From: Lysobacteraceae bacterium
GTDB lineage: Bacteria > Pseudomonadota > Gammaproteobacteria > Xanthomonadales > Xanthomonadaceae
DNA: 36,794 nucleotides
Assembly (NCBI GenBank): GCA_028868545.1
Contig: JAGWUF010000023.1
Location: 1-36,794, forward strand
Direction of reading: 5' to 3'
Of this stretch, positions 14,651 through 23,158 are shown in pieces. Within the stretch, counting starts at the first letter, position 1. Each line of letters begins with the position of its first letter. The position numbers and the translations under genes are program-made. The notes under the pieces are model-generated. The model worked only from the letters and a program-made list of their open reading frames with translations, ran no database searches and was not told the DNA's origin.

Positions 14651-15751
14651 ATGCGTCGGTTTGCCGCAGTCTTCGCCTTGTCCACGCTTTTGGCGCTGCT
14701 GGCCGCCTGCGGCACCGCCAACGACGCCGCGCCGGTGGAAGCCACTCCCAAGGCCGATGCCCAGGGCCGGATCCGCCTGAGCGCGGCGCAGGTGGCCAAT
14801 CTGGGTCTCCGGAGCGTACCGGCGCAGGCCGCCACGACTGCGCCGCTGACCGGTTTGCCGGCCGAGGTCACGGTGCCGCTGGCGTCCAGTGCGCAGGTGA
14901 CGATGCCGTATGCCGGCGTGGTGACACGGGTGTTGGTGGATGAGGGCGAAACCGTGCACCGCGGCCAGCCGATGCTGCGGCTGCAAAGCCGGGAGTTGAT
15001 CGCGGTGCAGGCCGATCTGATGCGGGCGCAGGCCGCGTCCGCGCTGGCGATGCAGCAGGCACGGCGGGATGTGCTGCTGGAAAAGGAAGGATTGATCCCC
15101 GCCGCGCGCGTGCAGGCAAGCCGGGCGCAAGCCCAGGCGGCCAGCGCCAGCGTGCAGCAGGCGGTCGCCTCGCTGGCGCAGCTGCGGCCCAGCGGCGGCG
15201 CGGCGGGTGAGTTTGAATTGCTGGCCCCGCAGGCCGGTCGCGTGCTGCATCGACAGGTGAAGCCGGGGCAGGCGCTGGAAGCGCTGGCACCGGCGTTCAC
15301 GCTGGCCGCCGACGACCACCTGGACCTGGAATTCGCGGTGCCGGTGGAACAGGCAAAACGATTGCAGGTGGGCCAGCAGGTCACCCTGCCCGGTGGCGCG
15401 CAGGCCACGGTTGCGGCCGTGGGCGGCGATGCCGACGCTGGCGCGCAGAGCCTGCGCGTGCGTGCGCAGCTGGCGGCCGGCAGCGGGTTGTTGCCGGGCC
15501 AGCAACTGGATGTGACCTTGCAGCTGCCGGTGCCGGCGGGCGCGGTGACGGTGCCGGCCGGGGCCTTGTTGCAGGACGGCGACGGCCACCTGCTGTTCGT
15601 GCGCGAAGGCGATGCCTGGCACGCACTGAAGGTGCGCCAGCTGGGCGGCGACGGCCGCAATGTGGTGGTGCTGGGCACGGGCTTGCACGTTGGCATGCCG
15701 GTGGTCACGGCGGGTGCCAGCCTGCTGAACACCATGACGGCGGCGGAGTAA
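14651..15751 (+). CDS. RND efflux periplasmic adaptor subunit (CzcB/CusB-like)
   Basis: The 366-residue membrane fusion protein begins with a lipoprotein signal (LLALLAACG, Cys near residue 20), so it is probably anchored by lipid to the inner membrane. Domains in order are a first barrel-sandwich half (VTMPYAGVVTRVLVDEGETVHRGQPMLRL), an Ala/Gln-rich alpha-helical hairpin (about residues 115-180), the second half (FELLAPQAGRVLHRQVKPGQ), a beta-barrel and a membrane-proximal domain. It links the inner-membrane pump to the outer-membrane factor and ends 4 bp before the pump gene. No His/Met-rich metal-binding N-terminus is present. The substrate is probably a heavy metal, judged from the pump. 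Confidence 0.9.
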   Translation: MRRFAAVFALSTLLALLAACGTANDAAPVEATPKADAQGRIRLSAAQVANLGLRSVPAQAATTAPLTGLPAEVTVPLASSAQVTMPYAGVVTRVLVDEGETVHRGQPMLRLQSRELIAVQADLMRAQAASALAMQQARRDVLLEKEGLIPAARVQASRAQAQAASASVQQAVASLAQLRPSGGAAGEFELLAPQAGRVLHRQVKPGQALEALAPAFTLAADDHLDLEFAVPVEQAKRLQVGQQVTLPGGAQATVAAVGGDADAGAQSLRVRAQLAAGSGLLPGQQLDVTLQLPVPAGAVTVPAGALLQDGDGHLLFVREGDAWHALKVRQLGGDGRNVVVLGTGLHVGMPVVTAGASLLNTMTAAE

Positions 15752-15755
15752 ACCC

Positions 15756-18700
15756 ATGCTGTCACGTCTGGTGGCGTTCTCCCTGCGTCAGCGTCTGCTG
15801 GTACTGCTGGCGGTATTGGCGCTCGGGGCGTTCGGTCTGCGCGCCTATCTGCAATTGCCGATCGACGCCTATCCCAATATCGCGCCCACCCAGGTCAAGC
15901 TGATCCTGAGGGCCCCCGGCATGACGCCGGAAGAGGTGGAAAGCCGGGTCATCACACCGCTGGAAATGGAATTGCTGGGTGTGCCGGACGCGGTGATGCT
16001 GCGCTCGGTGGCCAAATATGCCATCGCCGACATCACCCTGGATTTCAAGGAAGGCACCGACATCTACTGGGCGCGGCAGCAGGTCAACGAACGCTTCGCC
16101 AATGTCGCCGGCGTGCTGCCGGCGGATATCAGTGGCGGCCTGGCGCCGATCTCCACGCCGCTGTCCGACGTGTTCATGTTCACCATCGAAGGCGGCGGAC
16201 TGAACCTGCAGGAAAAACGCAGCCTGCTGGACTGGACCATCCGCCCGGCTTTGCGCACGGTGCCCGGAGTAGCCGACGTCAACGTGCTGGGCGGGCAGGC
16301 GCGCGCGTTCGTGGTGGTGCCCGACCGCGCCCGCCTGCTGGCCAACGGCCTGCAACTGCGGGACGTGGCGGCGGTGCTGGAACGCAACAATCGCAACGAC
16401 GGTGCAGGCCGGTTGCAGGCCGGCGAGAACGCGCTGATTGTGCGGGTGGAAGGCGCGTTGAAAACAGCGGATGCCATCGGCAACGTGGTGCTCAAGGCCG
16501 GCATGCCGCCGGTGCGCGTACGCGATGTGGCGCAGGTGCGCACCGAATCGATGACCCGCTATGGCGCGGTGACCCGTGATGGCCGGGGTGAAGCGGTGGA
16601 AGGCATCGTGGTGGCATTGCGCGGGGCCGATGCCTCGCAACTGGTGCATGCCACCGAAGCGCGACTGGCGGAGCTGCAACCCAGCCTGCCGCCGGGTGTG
16701 CGCATCGTGCCGTTCTACAACCGCAGCAGCCTGATCGAGCGCGCGGTGGCCACGGTGCGTTCGGCGTTGCTGGAGGCCACCGCACTGGTGGTGATCCTGC
16801 TGCTGCTGTTCCTCGGTGAATTGCGCGCCGCGCTGGTGGTGAGCTTGCTGCTGCCGCTGGCGGCCTTGTTCACCTTCCTGCTGATGCAGCTGACCGGCCA
16901 GAGCGCCAACCTGATGAGCCTGGGCGGCCTGGCCATCGCCATCGGCCTGCTGGTGGATGCGGCCGTGGTGGTGGTGGAAAACGTGGTGACGCGCTTGCAA
17001 CCGGATGCACGCGGCGCGCATCTGCCGCGCCTGCACCGGGTGTTTGATGCCACCCGCGAAGTGGCCACGCCGGTGGCGGCGGGCATGCTGGTCATCGCGC
17101 TGACCTTCCTGCCGCTGCTCACCCTGGAAGGGCTGGAAGGCAAGCTGTTCGCGCCGGTGGCATTGACCATTGTGTTCGCGCTGGGCGCATCGCTGCTGCT
17201 GTCGCTGACCTTCGTGCCGGTGCTGGCCTCGCTGCTGCTCAAGTCCCATGCCCACCGCACGCCGTGGCTGATGCGGCAGGTGGACCGCCTGTACCGACCC
17301 TTGCTTGATGGCGTGCTGGCGCGGCCGGCGCGGGCACTGGTCGTGGCGGCGGTGGCACTGGTGCTGGGCGGGGTGGCCTATCTGGGCGTGGGCAAGAGCT
17401 TCATGCCGACCATGGATGAGGGCGACATCCTGGTGCAGATCACCAAGTCGCCGGCGATTTCGCTGCAACGCTCGGCCGAACTCGATCTGGCCGTGGAGCG
17501 CGCGCTCAAGGCGCAGGTGCCCGAGGTCGAGCATGTCATCGCGCGATTGGGGTCGGACGAATTGGGGCTGGATCCGATGGGCCTGAACGAAACCGACATG
17601 TTCCTGCAGCTCCAGCCCAAGACGCAGTGGCGCAAGCCCGACAAGGCCTGGCTGGCGGAAGAGATCCGCAAGGTGCTGCACGGCTTCCCCGGCATGGACA
17701 TCGGCTTCACCCAACCGATCGAAATGCGCGTTTCGGAAATGCTCACCGGCAGCCGCGGCGACCTGGCCATCAAGATTTTCGGCCCCGACCTCGCCACCCT
17801 GGGCGCACTGGCACAGCACACCGCGACGACCTTGAAAGCGGTGCGCGGTGCGCAGGACATCCTCACCCAGACCACCGAAGGCGTGGACTATCTGCAGGTG
17901 GTGATCGACCCGGTGGCCGCCGGCCGCAACGGGTTGGCGGTGGCCGACGTGCAGGACGAACTGCGCGCACAGATCGACGGCATCGGTGCCGGTACCGTGA
18001 TCGAGCCGGGCAAGCGCACGCCCATCCTGGTGCGGGGCGGCGATGAAGTGCGCATGTCGGAAGCGCGCTTCCGCACCCTGCGCGTGGCGTTGCCGGACGG
18101 CAGCGACATCCCGCTGGCCGCCATCGCCACCCTCAAGGCCGGCAACGGGCCGGTGAAAGTGGGGCGCGAACAGGGCTCGCGTTACGCACTGGTGCAGGCC
18201 AATGTGGATGGCCGCGACCTGGTGGGCTTCGTGGATGATGCCAAGGCCGCGATCGCGCAGGCGGTGAAGTTGCCGCCGGGGTATCACATGCAGTTGGGCG
18301 GCCAGTTCGAGAACCAGCAGCGGGCGGCGGCGCGGCTGGGGCTGGTGGTGCCGGTGGCGCTGGCGGTGATCTTCCTGGTGCTGTTCATGACCTTCGGTTC
18401 GCTGCGGCAAGCGCTGCTGATCCTGGGCAATGTGCCGTTCGCGCTGGTCGGCGGCGTGCTGGCGCTGTGGCTGACCGGCGACTATCTGTCGGTGCCGGCG
18501 TCGGTGGGCTTCATCGCCCTGCTCGGCATCGCCGTGCTCAACGGGCTGGTGCTGGTGACCTGCTTCAACCAATTGCACGACACCGGCCTGCCGATCGCCG
18601 AGGTGGTGCGGCGTGGCGCGTTGCAGCGGGTGCGGCCGGTGCTGATGACCGCCAGCATCACCGCGCTGGGACTGGTGCCGCTGCTGCTGGCCAGCGGGCC

Positions 18701-18833
18701 GGGTTCGGAGATCCAGCGTCCGCTGGCGATCGTGGTGATCGGCGGGCTGGTGAGCTCCACCGCGCTGACCTTGTTGCTGTTGCCGATCCTGTACCAACGC
18801 TTCGGCATCGAGTCGGCGAAGGAGGCCGCATGA
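15756..18833 (+). CDS. Heavy-metal efflux RND pump (CzcA/CusA family)
   Basis: The 1025-residue proton-driven inner-membrane transporter has the normal family length, with an N-terminal helix, the IDAYPNIAPTQV segment, two large periplasmic loops and twelve expected helices. The loop motif GFTQPIEMRVSEMLTGSRGD is CzcA-like. In TM4 the proton-relay motif reads AIGLLVDAAVVVVEN. It keeps one Asp and the Glu but has Ala where divalent-cation CzcA proteins have the first Asp (DFG), as in CusA-type or HME5-like pumps. Substrate prediction is therefore open (monovalent Cu/Ag or another ion). Its stop overlaps the DUF3240 start (ATGA), making it the second gene of a four-gene operon. Confidence 0.92.
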   Translation: MLSRLVAFSLRQRLLVLLAVLALGAFGLRAYLQLPIDAYPNIAPTQVKLILRAPGMTPEEVESRVITPLEMELLGVPDAVMLRSVAKYAIADITLDFKEGTDIYWARQQVNERFANVAGVLPADISGGLAPISTPLSDVFMFTIEGGGLNLQEKRSLLDWTIRPALRTVPGVADVNVLGGQARAFVVVPDRARLLANGLQLRDVAAVLERNNRNDGAGRLQAGENALIVRVEGALKTADAIGNVVLKAGMPPVRVRDVAQVRTESMTRYGAVTRDGRGEAVEGIVVALRGADASQLVHATEARLAELQPSLPPGVRIVPFYNRSSLIERAVATVRSALLEATALVVILLLLFLGELRAALVVSLLLPLAALFTFLLMQLTGQSANLMSLGGLAIAIGLLVDAAVVVVENVVTRLQPDARGAHLPRLHRVFDATREVATPVAAGMLVIALTFLPLLTLEGLEGKLFAPVALTIVFALGASLLLSLTFVPVLASLLLKSHAHRTPWLMRQVDRLYRPLLDGVLARPARALVVAAVALVLGGVAYLGVGKSFMPTMDEGDILVQITKSPAISLQRSAELDLAVERALKAQVPEVEHVIARLGSDELGLDPMGLNETDMFLQLQPKTQWRKPDKAWLAEEIRKVLHGFPGMDIGFTQPIEMRVSEMLTGSRGDLAIKIFGPDLATLGALAQHTATTLKAVRGAQDILTQTTEGVDYLQVVIDPVAAGRNGLAVADVQDELRAQIDGIGAGTVIEPGKRTPILVRGGDEVRMSEARFRTLRVALPDGSDIPLAAIATLKAGNGPVKVGREQGSRYALVQANVDGRDLVGFVDDAKAAIAQAVKLPPGYHMQLGGQFENQQRAAARLGLVVPVALAVIFLVLFMTFGSLRQALLILGNVPFALVGGVLALWLTGDYLSVPASVGFIALLGIAVLNGLVLVTCFNQLHDTGLPIAEVVRRGALQRVRPVLMTASITALGLVPLLLASGPGSEIQRPLAIVVIGGLVSSTALTLLLLPILYQRFGIESAKEAA

Positions 18834-19135
18834 GCGAATACGTCCGCTTGAGTCTGGTGTTCCCGCCGCGGCTGGAAGCGGCCGTGAGCGAAGCCCTGGT
18901 GGCCGAAGCCGGCCTGCCCGGCTTCACCGTGTTGCATGCGGAAGGGCATTCCAGCGATTTCGAACACGCTTCCGCCGCCGAACAGGTGCGTGGCCGGGTG
19001 CAGCGCCGCATGGTGTGGATGCTGTTGCCGCGCCCGCAAGTGGAGGCGGTGCTGGCGGTGCTGCGCGAGCAGGTGGATGGCAAGGACGTGCGCTGGTGGC
19101 TGGAGCCGGTACTGGCGATGGGGAAGCTGGGATGA
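18830..19135 (+). CDS. DUF3240 family protein
   Basis: The 101-residue protein begins MSEYVRLSLVFPPRLEAAVSE. Its RLSLVFPP strand, the helix EAAVSEALVAE and the end VRWWLEPVLAMGKLG fit DUF3240, a small alpha/beta (ferredoxin- or PII-like) family often encoded inside heavy-metal RND operons. It overlaps the pump gene upstream and the outer-membrane factor gene downstream by 4 bp each. It has no signal peptide, so it is likely cytoplasmic. The role is unknown; regulation of the pump is a reasonable guess. Confidence 0.82.
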   Translation: MSEYVRLSLVFPPRLEAAVSEALVAEAGLPGFTVLHAEGHSSDFEHASAAEQVRGRVQRRMVWMLLPRPQVEAVLAVLREQVDGKDVRWWLEPVLAMGKLG

Positions 19136-20361
19136 AGGGATTGCTTGCAGCGGCATTGGCCGTGGCCAGCGTGGGCGCGCAGGCACAGCAGTGGCTGCCC
19201 CCGCACACCGTGGTGCATGACGCGATCGACGCCCAGCCGGACGTTATTGCCGCGCGTGCGCGGGTGGACGCGGCGCGCGCGCAGGCCGGCGCGCTGGCGG
19301 CGGGGCCGCACGAGTTCGTGCTGGGTGCGGTGGCCCAGCGTCGCACGACGGACGAGTTGGGGGGCCGGCAGCGCTTCAACGAATCCGAATTCACCTTGAG
19401 CCGCGCCATTCGCCTGCCCGGCAAGGCCGCGCTGGATCGCCGCATCGGCGCAGTGGGCATCGATGCCGCCGAGCTGCGGCTGGATGATGCCCGCCACCAG
19501 GGCGCGCGGCGCATGCTGGGCGACTGGATGGACTGGTTGCGGGCCGCCGAACACTTGCGCACGGCGGAAGCGGAATTTCGCTTGCTGGACAGCGAACGCA
19601 ACGGCCTGGCGAAGCGGGTGGCATTGGGTGATTCCGCACGCAAGGATCTGGATCTGCTGGACGTCGAACGCGCCCAGGCCCGCGCGCGTCTGCTGGCCGC
19701 GCAGGCGGCCCTGCATTCGACCCGCGAGGCCATGCACAGCGATTTTCCCGGCCTGCCGATTCCCGCCACTGCACCGGCGGTGGATCCGCCGCTGGATCTG
19801 CCGGAGACGCCACAGGTGTGGATCGATCGCATCATCGCGCGCAGCCACGAGATCGGCGCACTGGCCGCCGATGCCGAGCAGGCCGACGTGCGCGCCGCGC
19901 GCGCCCGCGCCGAGCGTATCGCCGACCCCACCCTGGGGTTCCGTCGCCTCAACGAGCGTGGCGGTGCCGAATCGGTGAATGGCCTGGTTTTCAGCCTGCC
20001 GTTGGGCGGACGGGCGCGCAACGCCACCGCGCAGGCCGAAAGCGCCAAGGCCGCCGCCTTGCATGGTGATGCCGCCGCCATGCGTCGCGACATCACCCGC
20101 GAAGCCGTGGTCACCGTCACCGCCGCCGGCACGTTGGCCGAACAATGGCAGGCCCAGCGCGCCGCGCTCGATGCCAGCGCGGCTGCGCTGAAACGGGTCA
20201 AGCGCGGTTGGGAGTTGGGCGAGGTGGCGGTAGCGGAATGGCTGCTGGTGCAGCGCCAGCACGGCCAGATCGCGGCCGCCGAAGCCGACGCCCGCGCCAG
20301 TGCCGAACAGGCCCGCCTGCGCGTGCTGGTGGACGCCCACGACATCTGGCACGACGAATGA
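19132..20361 (+). CDS. TolC-family outer-membrane factor of the RND efflux system (CzcC-like)
   Basis: The 409-residue protein has a short signal peptide (MKGLLAAALAVASVGAQA) and the two-fold repeated coiled-coil organisation of TolC-like outer-membrane factors: Ala/Arg-rich helices around residues 40-60, 120-200 and 230-400, with RLPGKAALDRRI and FSLPLGGRARNA as the turn segments entering the barrel strands. It completes the tripartite pump with the adaptor and RND proteins. ATG at 19132 overlaps the DUF3240 stop. The order adaptor-pump-DUF3240-outer-membrane factor differs from the classical czcCBA order. It is the last gene before the nrd promoter. Confidence 0.88.
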   Translation: MKGLLAAALAVASVGAQAQQWLPPHTVVHDAIDAQPDVIAARARVDAARAQAGALAAGPHEFVLGAVAQRRTTDELGGRQRFNESEFTLSRAIRLPGKAALDRRIGAVGIDAAELRLDDARHQGARRMLGDWMDWLRAAEHLRTAEAEFRLLDSERNGLAKRVALGDSARKDLDLLDVERAQARARLLAAQAALHSTREAMHSDFPGLPIPATAPAVDPPLDLPETPQVWIDRIIARSHEIGALAADAEQADVRAARARAERIADPTLGFRRLNERGGAESVNGLVFSLPLGGRARNATAQAESAKAAALHGDAAAMRRDITREAVVTVTAAGTLAEQWQAQRAALDASAAALKRVKRGWELGEVAVAEWLLVQRQHGQIAAAEADARASAEQARLRVLVDAHDIWHDE

Positions 20362-20374
20362 GCGCGCAGCGGTA

Positions 20375-20422
20375 ATACTGCATGTCGTATTGACGTCCTT
20401 TCTAAAGCACAATATCTTGTGG
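20375..20422 (+). promoter_or_regulatory. Two NrdR boxes upstream of nrdAB
   Basis: The proximal box GCACAATATCTTGTGG (20407-20422) matches the NrdR consensus ACACWATATATWGTGT at 13 of 16 positions. The distal box ATACTGCATGTCGTAT (20375-20390) matches at 10 of 16 and is itself palindromic. The boxes are 16 bp apart (32 bp centre to centre), the helical-phase spacing known for NrdR operator pairs. The proximal box covers the -10 element, so NrdR with bound (d)ATP should repress. Confidence 0.78.
20390..20418 (+). promoter_or_regulatory. Sigma-70-like promoter of the nrd operon
   Basis: TTGACG at 20390-20395 and TATCTT at 20413-20418 are separated by 17 bp. The -35 lies between the two NrdR boxes and the -10 lies within the proximal one. 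Transcription would start near 20425, just ahead of the riboswitch. Confidence 0.65.
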
Positions 20423-20423
20423 T

Positions 20424-20610
20424 TGTCGGTACTTCAGCAGGTGCGATCGCCGCTGGAGTTGAAAAGGGAATCCGGTGCGAATCCGGAACTGCCCCGCAGC
20501 GGTAAGTGGAAACGAACGGCTTCAATGGCACTGGGGGCGACCCCGGGAAGCGAAGCCCGGTAGGCGAGGGAAACCTCACGTCCACGAGTCCGAAGACCTG
20601 CCGACACACC
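20424..20610 (+). promoter_or_regulatory. Cobalamin (B12) riboswitch
   Basis: The core is unmistakable: GGTGCGAATCCGGAACTG, then CCCCGCAGCGGTAAG, a GGCACTGGGGG segment and the B12 box GAGTCCGAAGACCTGCC at 20586-20602. The closing stem P1 can form between GCAGGT (20437-20442) and ACCTGC (20596-20601), extended by TGTCGG (20424-20429) with CCGACA. The aptamer lies about 215 nt upstream of nrdA. In known cases, B12 binding turns off a B12-independent ribonucleotide reductase when a B12-dependent one is available. Confidence 0.95.
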
Positions 20611-20825
20611 GGGCGTGCCGGTCGCAGGGGCTGCGACAGCCATGGGCCAGCATGCCGGTGCGGGTGGCCGCTTCGAGGGGAAGCGCGTCGCGTGCCGGGC
20701 CGGCGTGCCCGGGCGTGCGCGTGTTCCCGCGAGCCCCATCCCTTGGCCCTGCGCGCGGGAGCAGGTTTTCGGTCAAGGAGCCGCCGGGCGTTCGTGCCGG
20801 GCCGGCTTCCCTGCGGGGAACGCAC
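20611..20825 (+). promoter_or_regulatory. nrdA leader downstream of the riboswitch (expression platform region)
   Basis: This is a noncoding GC-rich leader. It has a 7-bp hairpin (GTCGCAG / CTGCGAC, 20621-20637), a 14-nt direct repeat CGTGCCGGGCCGGC at 20691-20704 and 20793-20806, and a hairpin TTCCC-TGCG-GGGAA (20807-20820) that holds the nrdA ribosome-binding site GGGGAA. No T-run terminator is seen, so control is more likely at translation initiation. Confidence 0.5.
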
Positions 20826-23120
20826 ATGCTGCAAACCATCATCAAACGCGACGGCCACGTCGAGCCATTCACGCCGTCCAAACTCAACCAATGGGGCCAG
20901 TGGGCCGCCGCCGCGCTGGGCGATGCGGTGGATTGGCCATCGGCGGTGCTGGACACCGTGTCGGCCATGCCCGACACCGCCAGTTCGCGCGAGCTGCAAC
21001 AACAACTCATCCGCACCTGCCTGAACTACGATAGCTGGTCGTACAACCGCATGGCCGGGCGGCTGTATGCCACCCTGATCCGCAAGGATCTGTATCGCCA
21101 CGACCGCCCCACGGTGCTGGCCCTGCACCGCAAATTGCAGGCGCTGGGCTATATGGAAGTGCTGGATTATTCGGATGCCGAATACGCGCAGGTCGAGGCG
21201 CTGATCGACCACGAGCGCGACTTCAGTTACGCGCACTACCAGCTGCACACCCACCTGACCAAATACGCGATTGCCGACCGCGTGGCCGGCGTGCAATTCG
21301 AATCGCCGCAATTCATCTACATGCGGATGGCGATGGCATTGGCGGTGGACCTGCCGCGTGAGCGCCGCATGCACGACGTGGCCTGCTTCTACGAGCATCT
21401 CTCCTGCAACCGCATCAACGCGCCCACCCCCAACCACGTCAACCTGGGCACGCCCCTGCGCGGCTATGCCAGCTGCTGCCTGTACACGGTGGCCGACAAC
21501 GCGCGCTCGATCGCGGTGGGCAACCACATCGCCAACACCATGACCTACATGAGCGCCGGCATCGGCGCGCATCTGCAAACACGCTCGGTGAACGACCCGG
21601 TACGCGGTGGCGTCATTCGCCATCAAGGCAAATTGCCTTACTACCGCGCGCTGGTGGCGGAGGTGAAATCCAATTTGCAGAACGGCCGCGGCGGCGCGTG
21701 CACCACCTATTTCCCGATTTTCGACCCGGAAGTGGACGTGCTGCTGCGGTTGAAAAACCCGATGTCCACCGAGGACAAGAAAATCCGCGGCATGGATTAC
21801 AGCTGGGGCGGCAACCGCTTCTTTGCGCGCAAGGTGGCCCGCAACGAAGACATCTTCCTGTTCAACTGCCACACCGCACCGGACTTGCAGGCGGCGTTGT
21901 ACAGCGCGGACGAAGCCGAATTCGAGCGCCTGTATGCACGCTACGAGCAAGACCCGGGCTTCGAAAAAAAGTGGGTCAATGCCCGCGAGCTGCTGATCAC
22001 GGCCAGCAACGAATGGAACGAAACCGGTCGCGTCTACGAGCACAACATCGCCGAGATGAACCGGCACACGCCGTTCCTGGACGTGATCTACAGCTCCAAC
22101 CTGTGCGCCGAAATCGCGCTGCCCACCAAGCCGTTCCAGCACGTCACCGACCTGTACTCCGACGATGGCGAGGCCGGCGAAGTGGCCACCTGCAATCTGG
22201 CCGGCATCTGCGTGGACAACATCGCGTCCGAGGCGCAATACGCGGAAGTGGCCTATTACGCGCTGTTGATGATCGACAAGTGCATCCACCTGGCGCACTA
22301 CGAGCTGCCGCAGGTAGGCGTGACCTCACGCAATCGCCTCAATGCCGGCGTCGGCATCCTCGGGCTGGCACACCTGATGGCCCGGCAGGGCCAGCGCTAC
22401 ACCGATGCCGAGGGCAAGCAGTTCATTCACGCAGTGGCCGAACGCCACTACTACCACCTGCTGCGCGCCAGCCTGCAGCTGGGCAAGGAGCTGGGCAATG
22501 CGCCGTGGATGCACAAGACGCGCTGGCCGCAAGGCTGGCTACCCAGCGATACCAGCAACCGCAATGTCGAACAGATCGCGCCGTTCCAGGCCCGTTACGA
22601 CTGGGAAGCGCTGCGCGCCGAGATCATCGCCAACGGCGGCATTCGCAATTCGGTGCTGGTGGCGCATATGCCCACCGAAACCTCAGCCAATGCATCGGGC
22701 ACCACCAATGGCCTGTACCCGGTGCGTGAGCTCAGCCTGATCAAGACCGACAACCAGCGCGTGAATTACTGGGCAGCACCCGATGGCGACCGCTTGGGGG
22801 CGGCCTATCAATCGGCGTGGGACATCCCAGCCAAAGATATGACGGAGCTATATGCCATCGTGCAGAAGTGGACCGACCAAGGCATCTCTGCGGATTTTTA
22901 TCGCAAGGTCATTGGGGATGCCTCGATTGCCTCGTCCGAATTGATCACCGATTACCTGTATCGGGTGAAGTTGGGCTTGAAGTCGAAGTACTACATGAAC
23001 CAGAAAACCTCGGCCGGCATGCGCCAGCTGGAGCTGGCCATCCCCAAGGCCACGCCCGAGGCATTGGCGGCGGCGAGTCTGGCGGACGCGGACGACACCT
23101 GCGAAGCCTGCACGCTCTGA
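20826..23120 (+). CDS. nrdA: Class Ia ribonucleoside-diphosphate reductase, alpha subunit
   Basis: The 764-residue catalytic subunit reduces ribonucleoside diphosphates to deoxyribonucleotides. An ATP-cone occupies residues 1 to about 90 (MLQTIIKRDGHVEPF), so dATP inhibition is expected. The active site includes Cys217 (GYASCC), the NLCAE motif with Asn425, Cys427 and Glu429, and Cys456. Radical-transfer tyrosines are Tyr722-Tyr723 (SKYYMN), and the C-terminal redox pair is Cys759/Cys762 (CEAC). The ATG at 20826 is chosen because the ATP-cone begins there and GGGGAA precedes it; the open frame upstream runs into the riboswitch. It is the first gene of nrdA-nrdB-glutaredoxin, under NrdR and B12 control. 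Confidence 0.96.
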   Translation: MLQTIIKRDGHVEPFTPSKLNQWGQWAAAALGDAVDWPSAVLDTVSAMPDTASSRELQQQLIRTCLNYDSWSYNRMAGRLYATLIRKDLYRHDRPTVLALHRKLQALGYMEVLDYSDAEYAQVEALIDHERDFSYAHYQLHTHLTKYAIADRVAGVQFESPQFIYMRMAMALAVDLPRERRMHDVACFYEHLSCNRINAPTPNHVNLGTPLRGYASCCLYTVADNARSIAVGNHIANTMTYMSAGIGAHLQTRSVNDPVRGGVIRHQGKLPYYRALVAEVKSNLQNGRGGACTTYFPIFDPEVDVLLRLKNPMSTEDKKIRGMDYSWGGNRFFARKVARNEDIFLFNCHTAPDLQAALYSADEAEFERLYARYEQDPGFEKKWVNARELLITASNEWNETGRVYEHNIAEMNRHTPFLDVIYSSNLCAEIALPTKPFQHVTDLYSDDGEAGEVATCNLAGICVDNIASEAQYAEVAYYALLMIDKCIHLAHYELPQVGVTSRNRLNAGVGILGLAHLMARQGQRYTDAEGKQFIHAVAERHYYHLLRASLQLGKELGNAPWMHKTRWPQGWLPSDTSNRNVEQIAPFQARYDWEALRAEIIANGGIRNSVLVAHMPTETSANASGTTNGLYPVRELSLIKTDNQRVNYWAAPDGDRLGAAYQSAWDIPAKDMTELYAIVQKWTDQGISADFYRKVIGDASIASSELITDYLYRVKLGLKSKYYMNQKTSAGMRQLELAIPKATPEALAAASLADADDTCEACTL

Positions 23121-23158
23121 ACCGTGCAGCACACACGCACTTTTTCTGGAACATCGAC

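Noticed and set aside
15762-18797. A 1011-codon open frame antisense to the RND pump
   Set aside because: Same codon-register artefact as above; the sense strand is a full-length RND transporter.
20475-20825. An N-terminal extension of nrdA of 117 residues
   Set aside because: The extension runs through the riboswitch and its leader; the ATP-cone and a ribosome-binding site fix the start at 20826.
18924-22298. A 1124-codon open frame antisense to DUF3240, the outer-membrane factor and nrdA
   Set aside because: It crosses three real genes, the nrd promoter and the riboswitch, and its product is Arg/Ala/Ser-rich shadow sequence.
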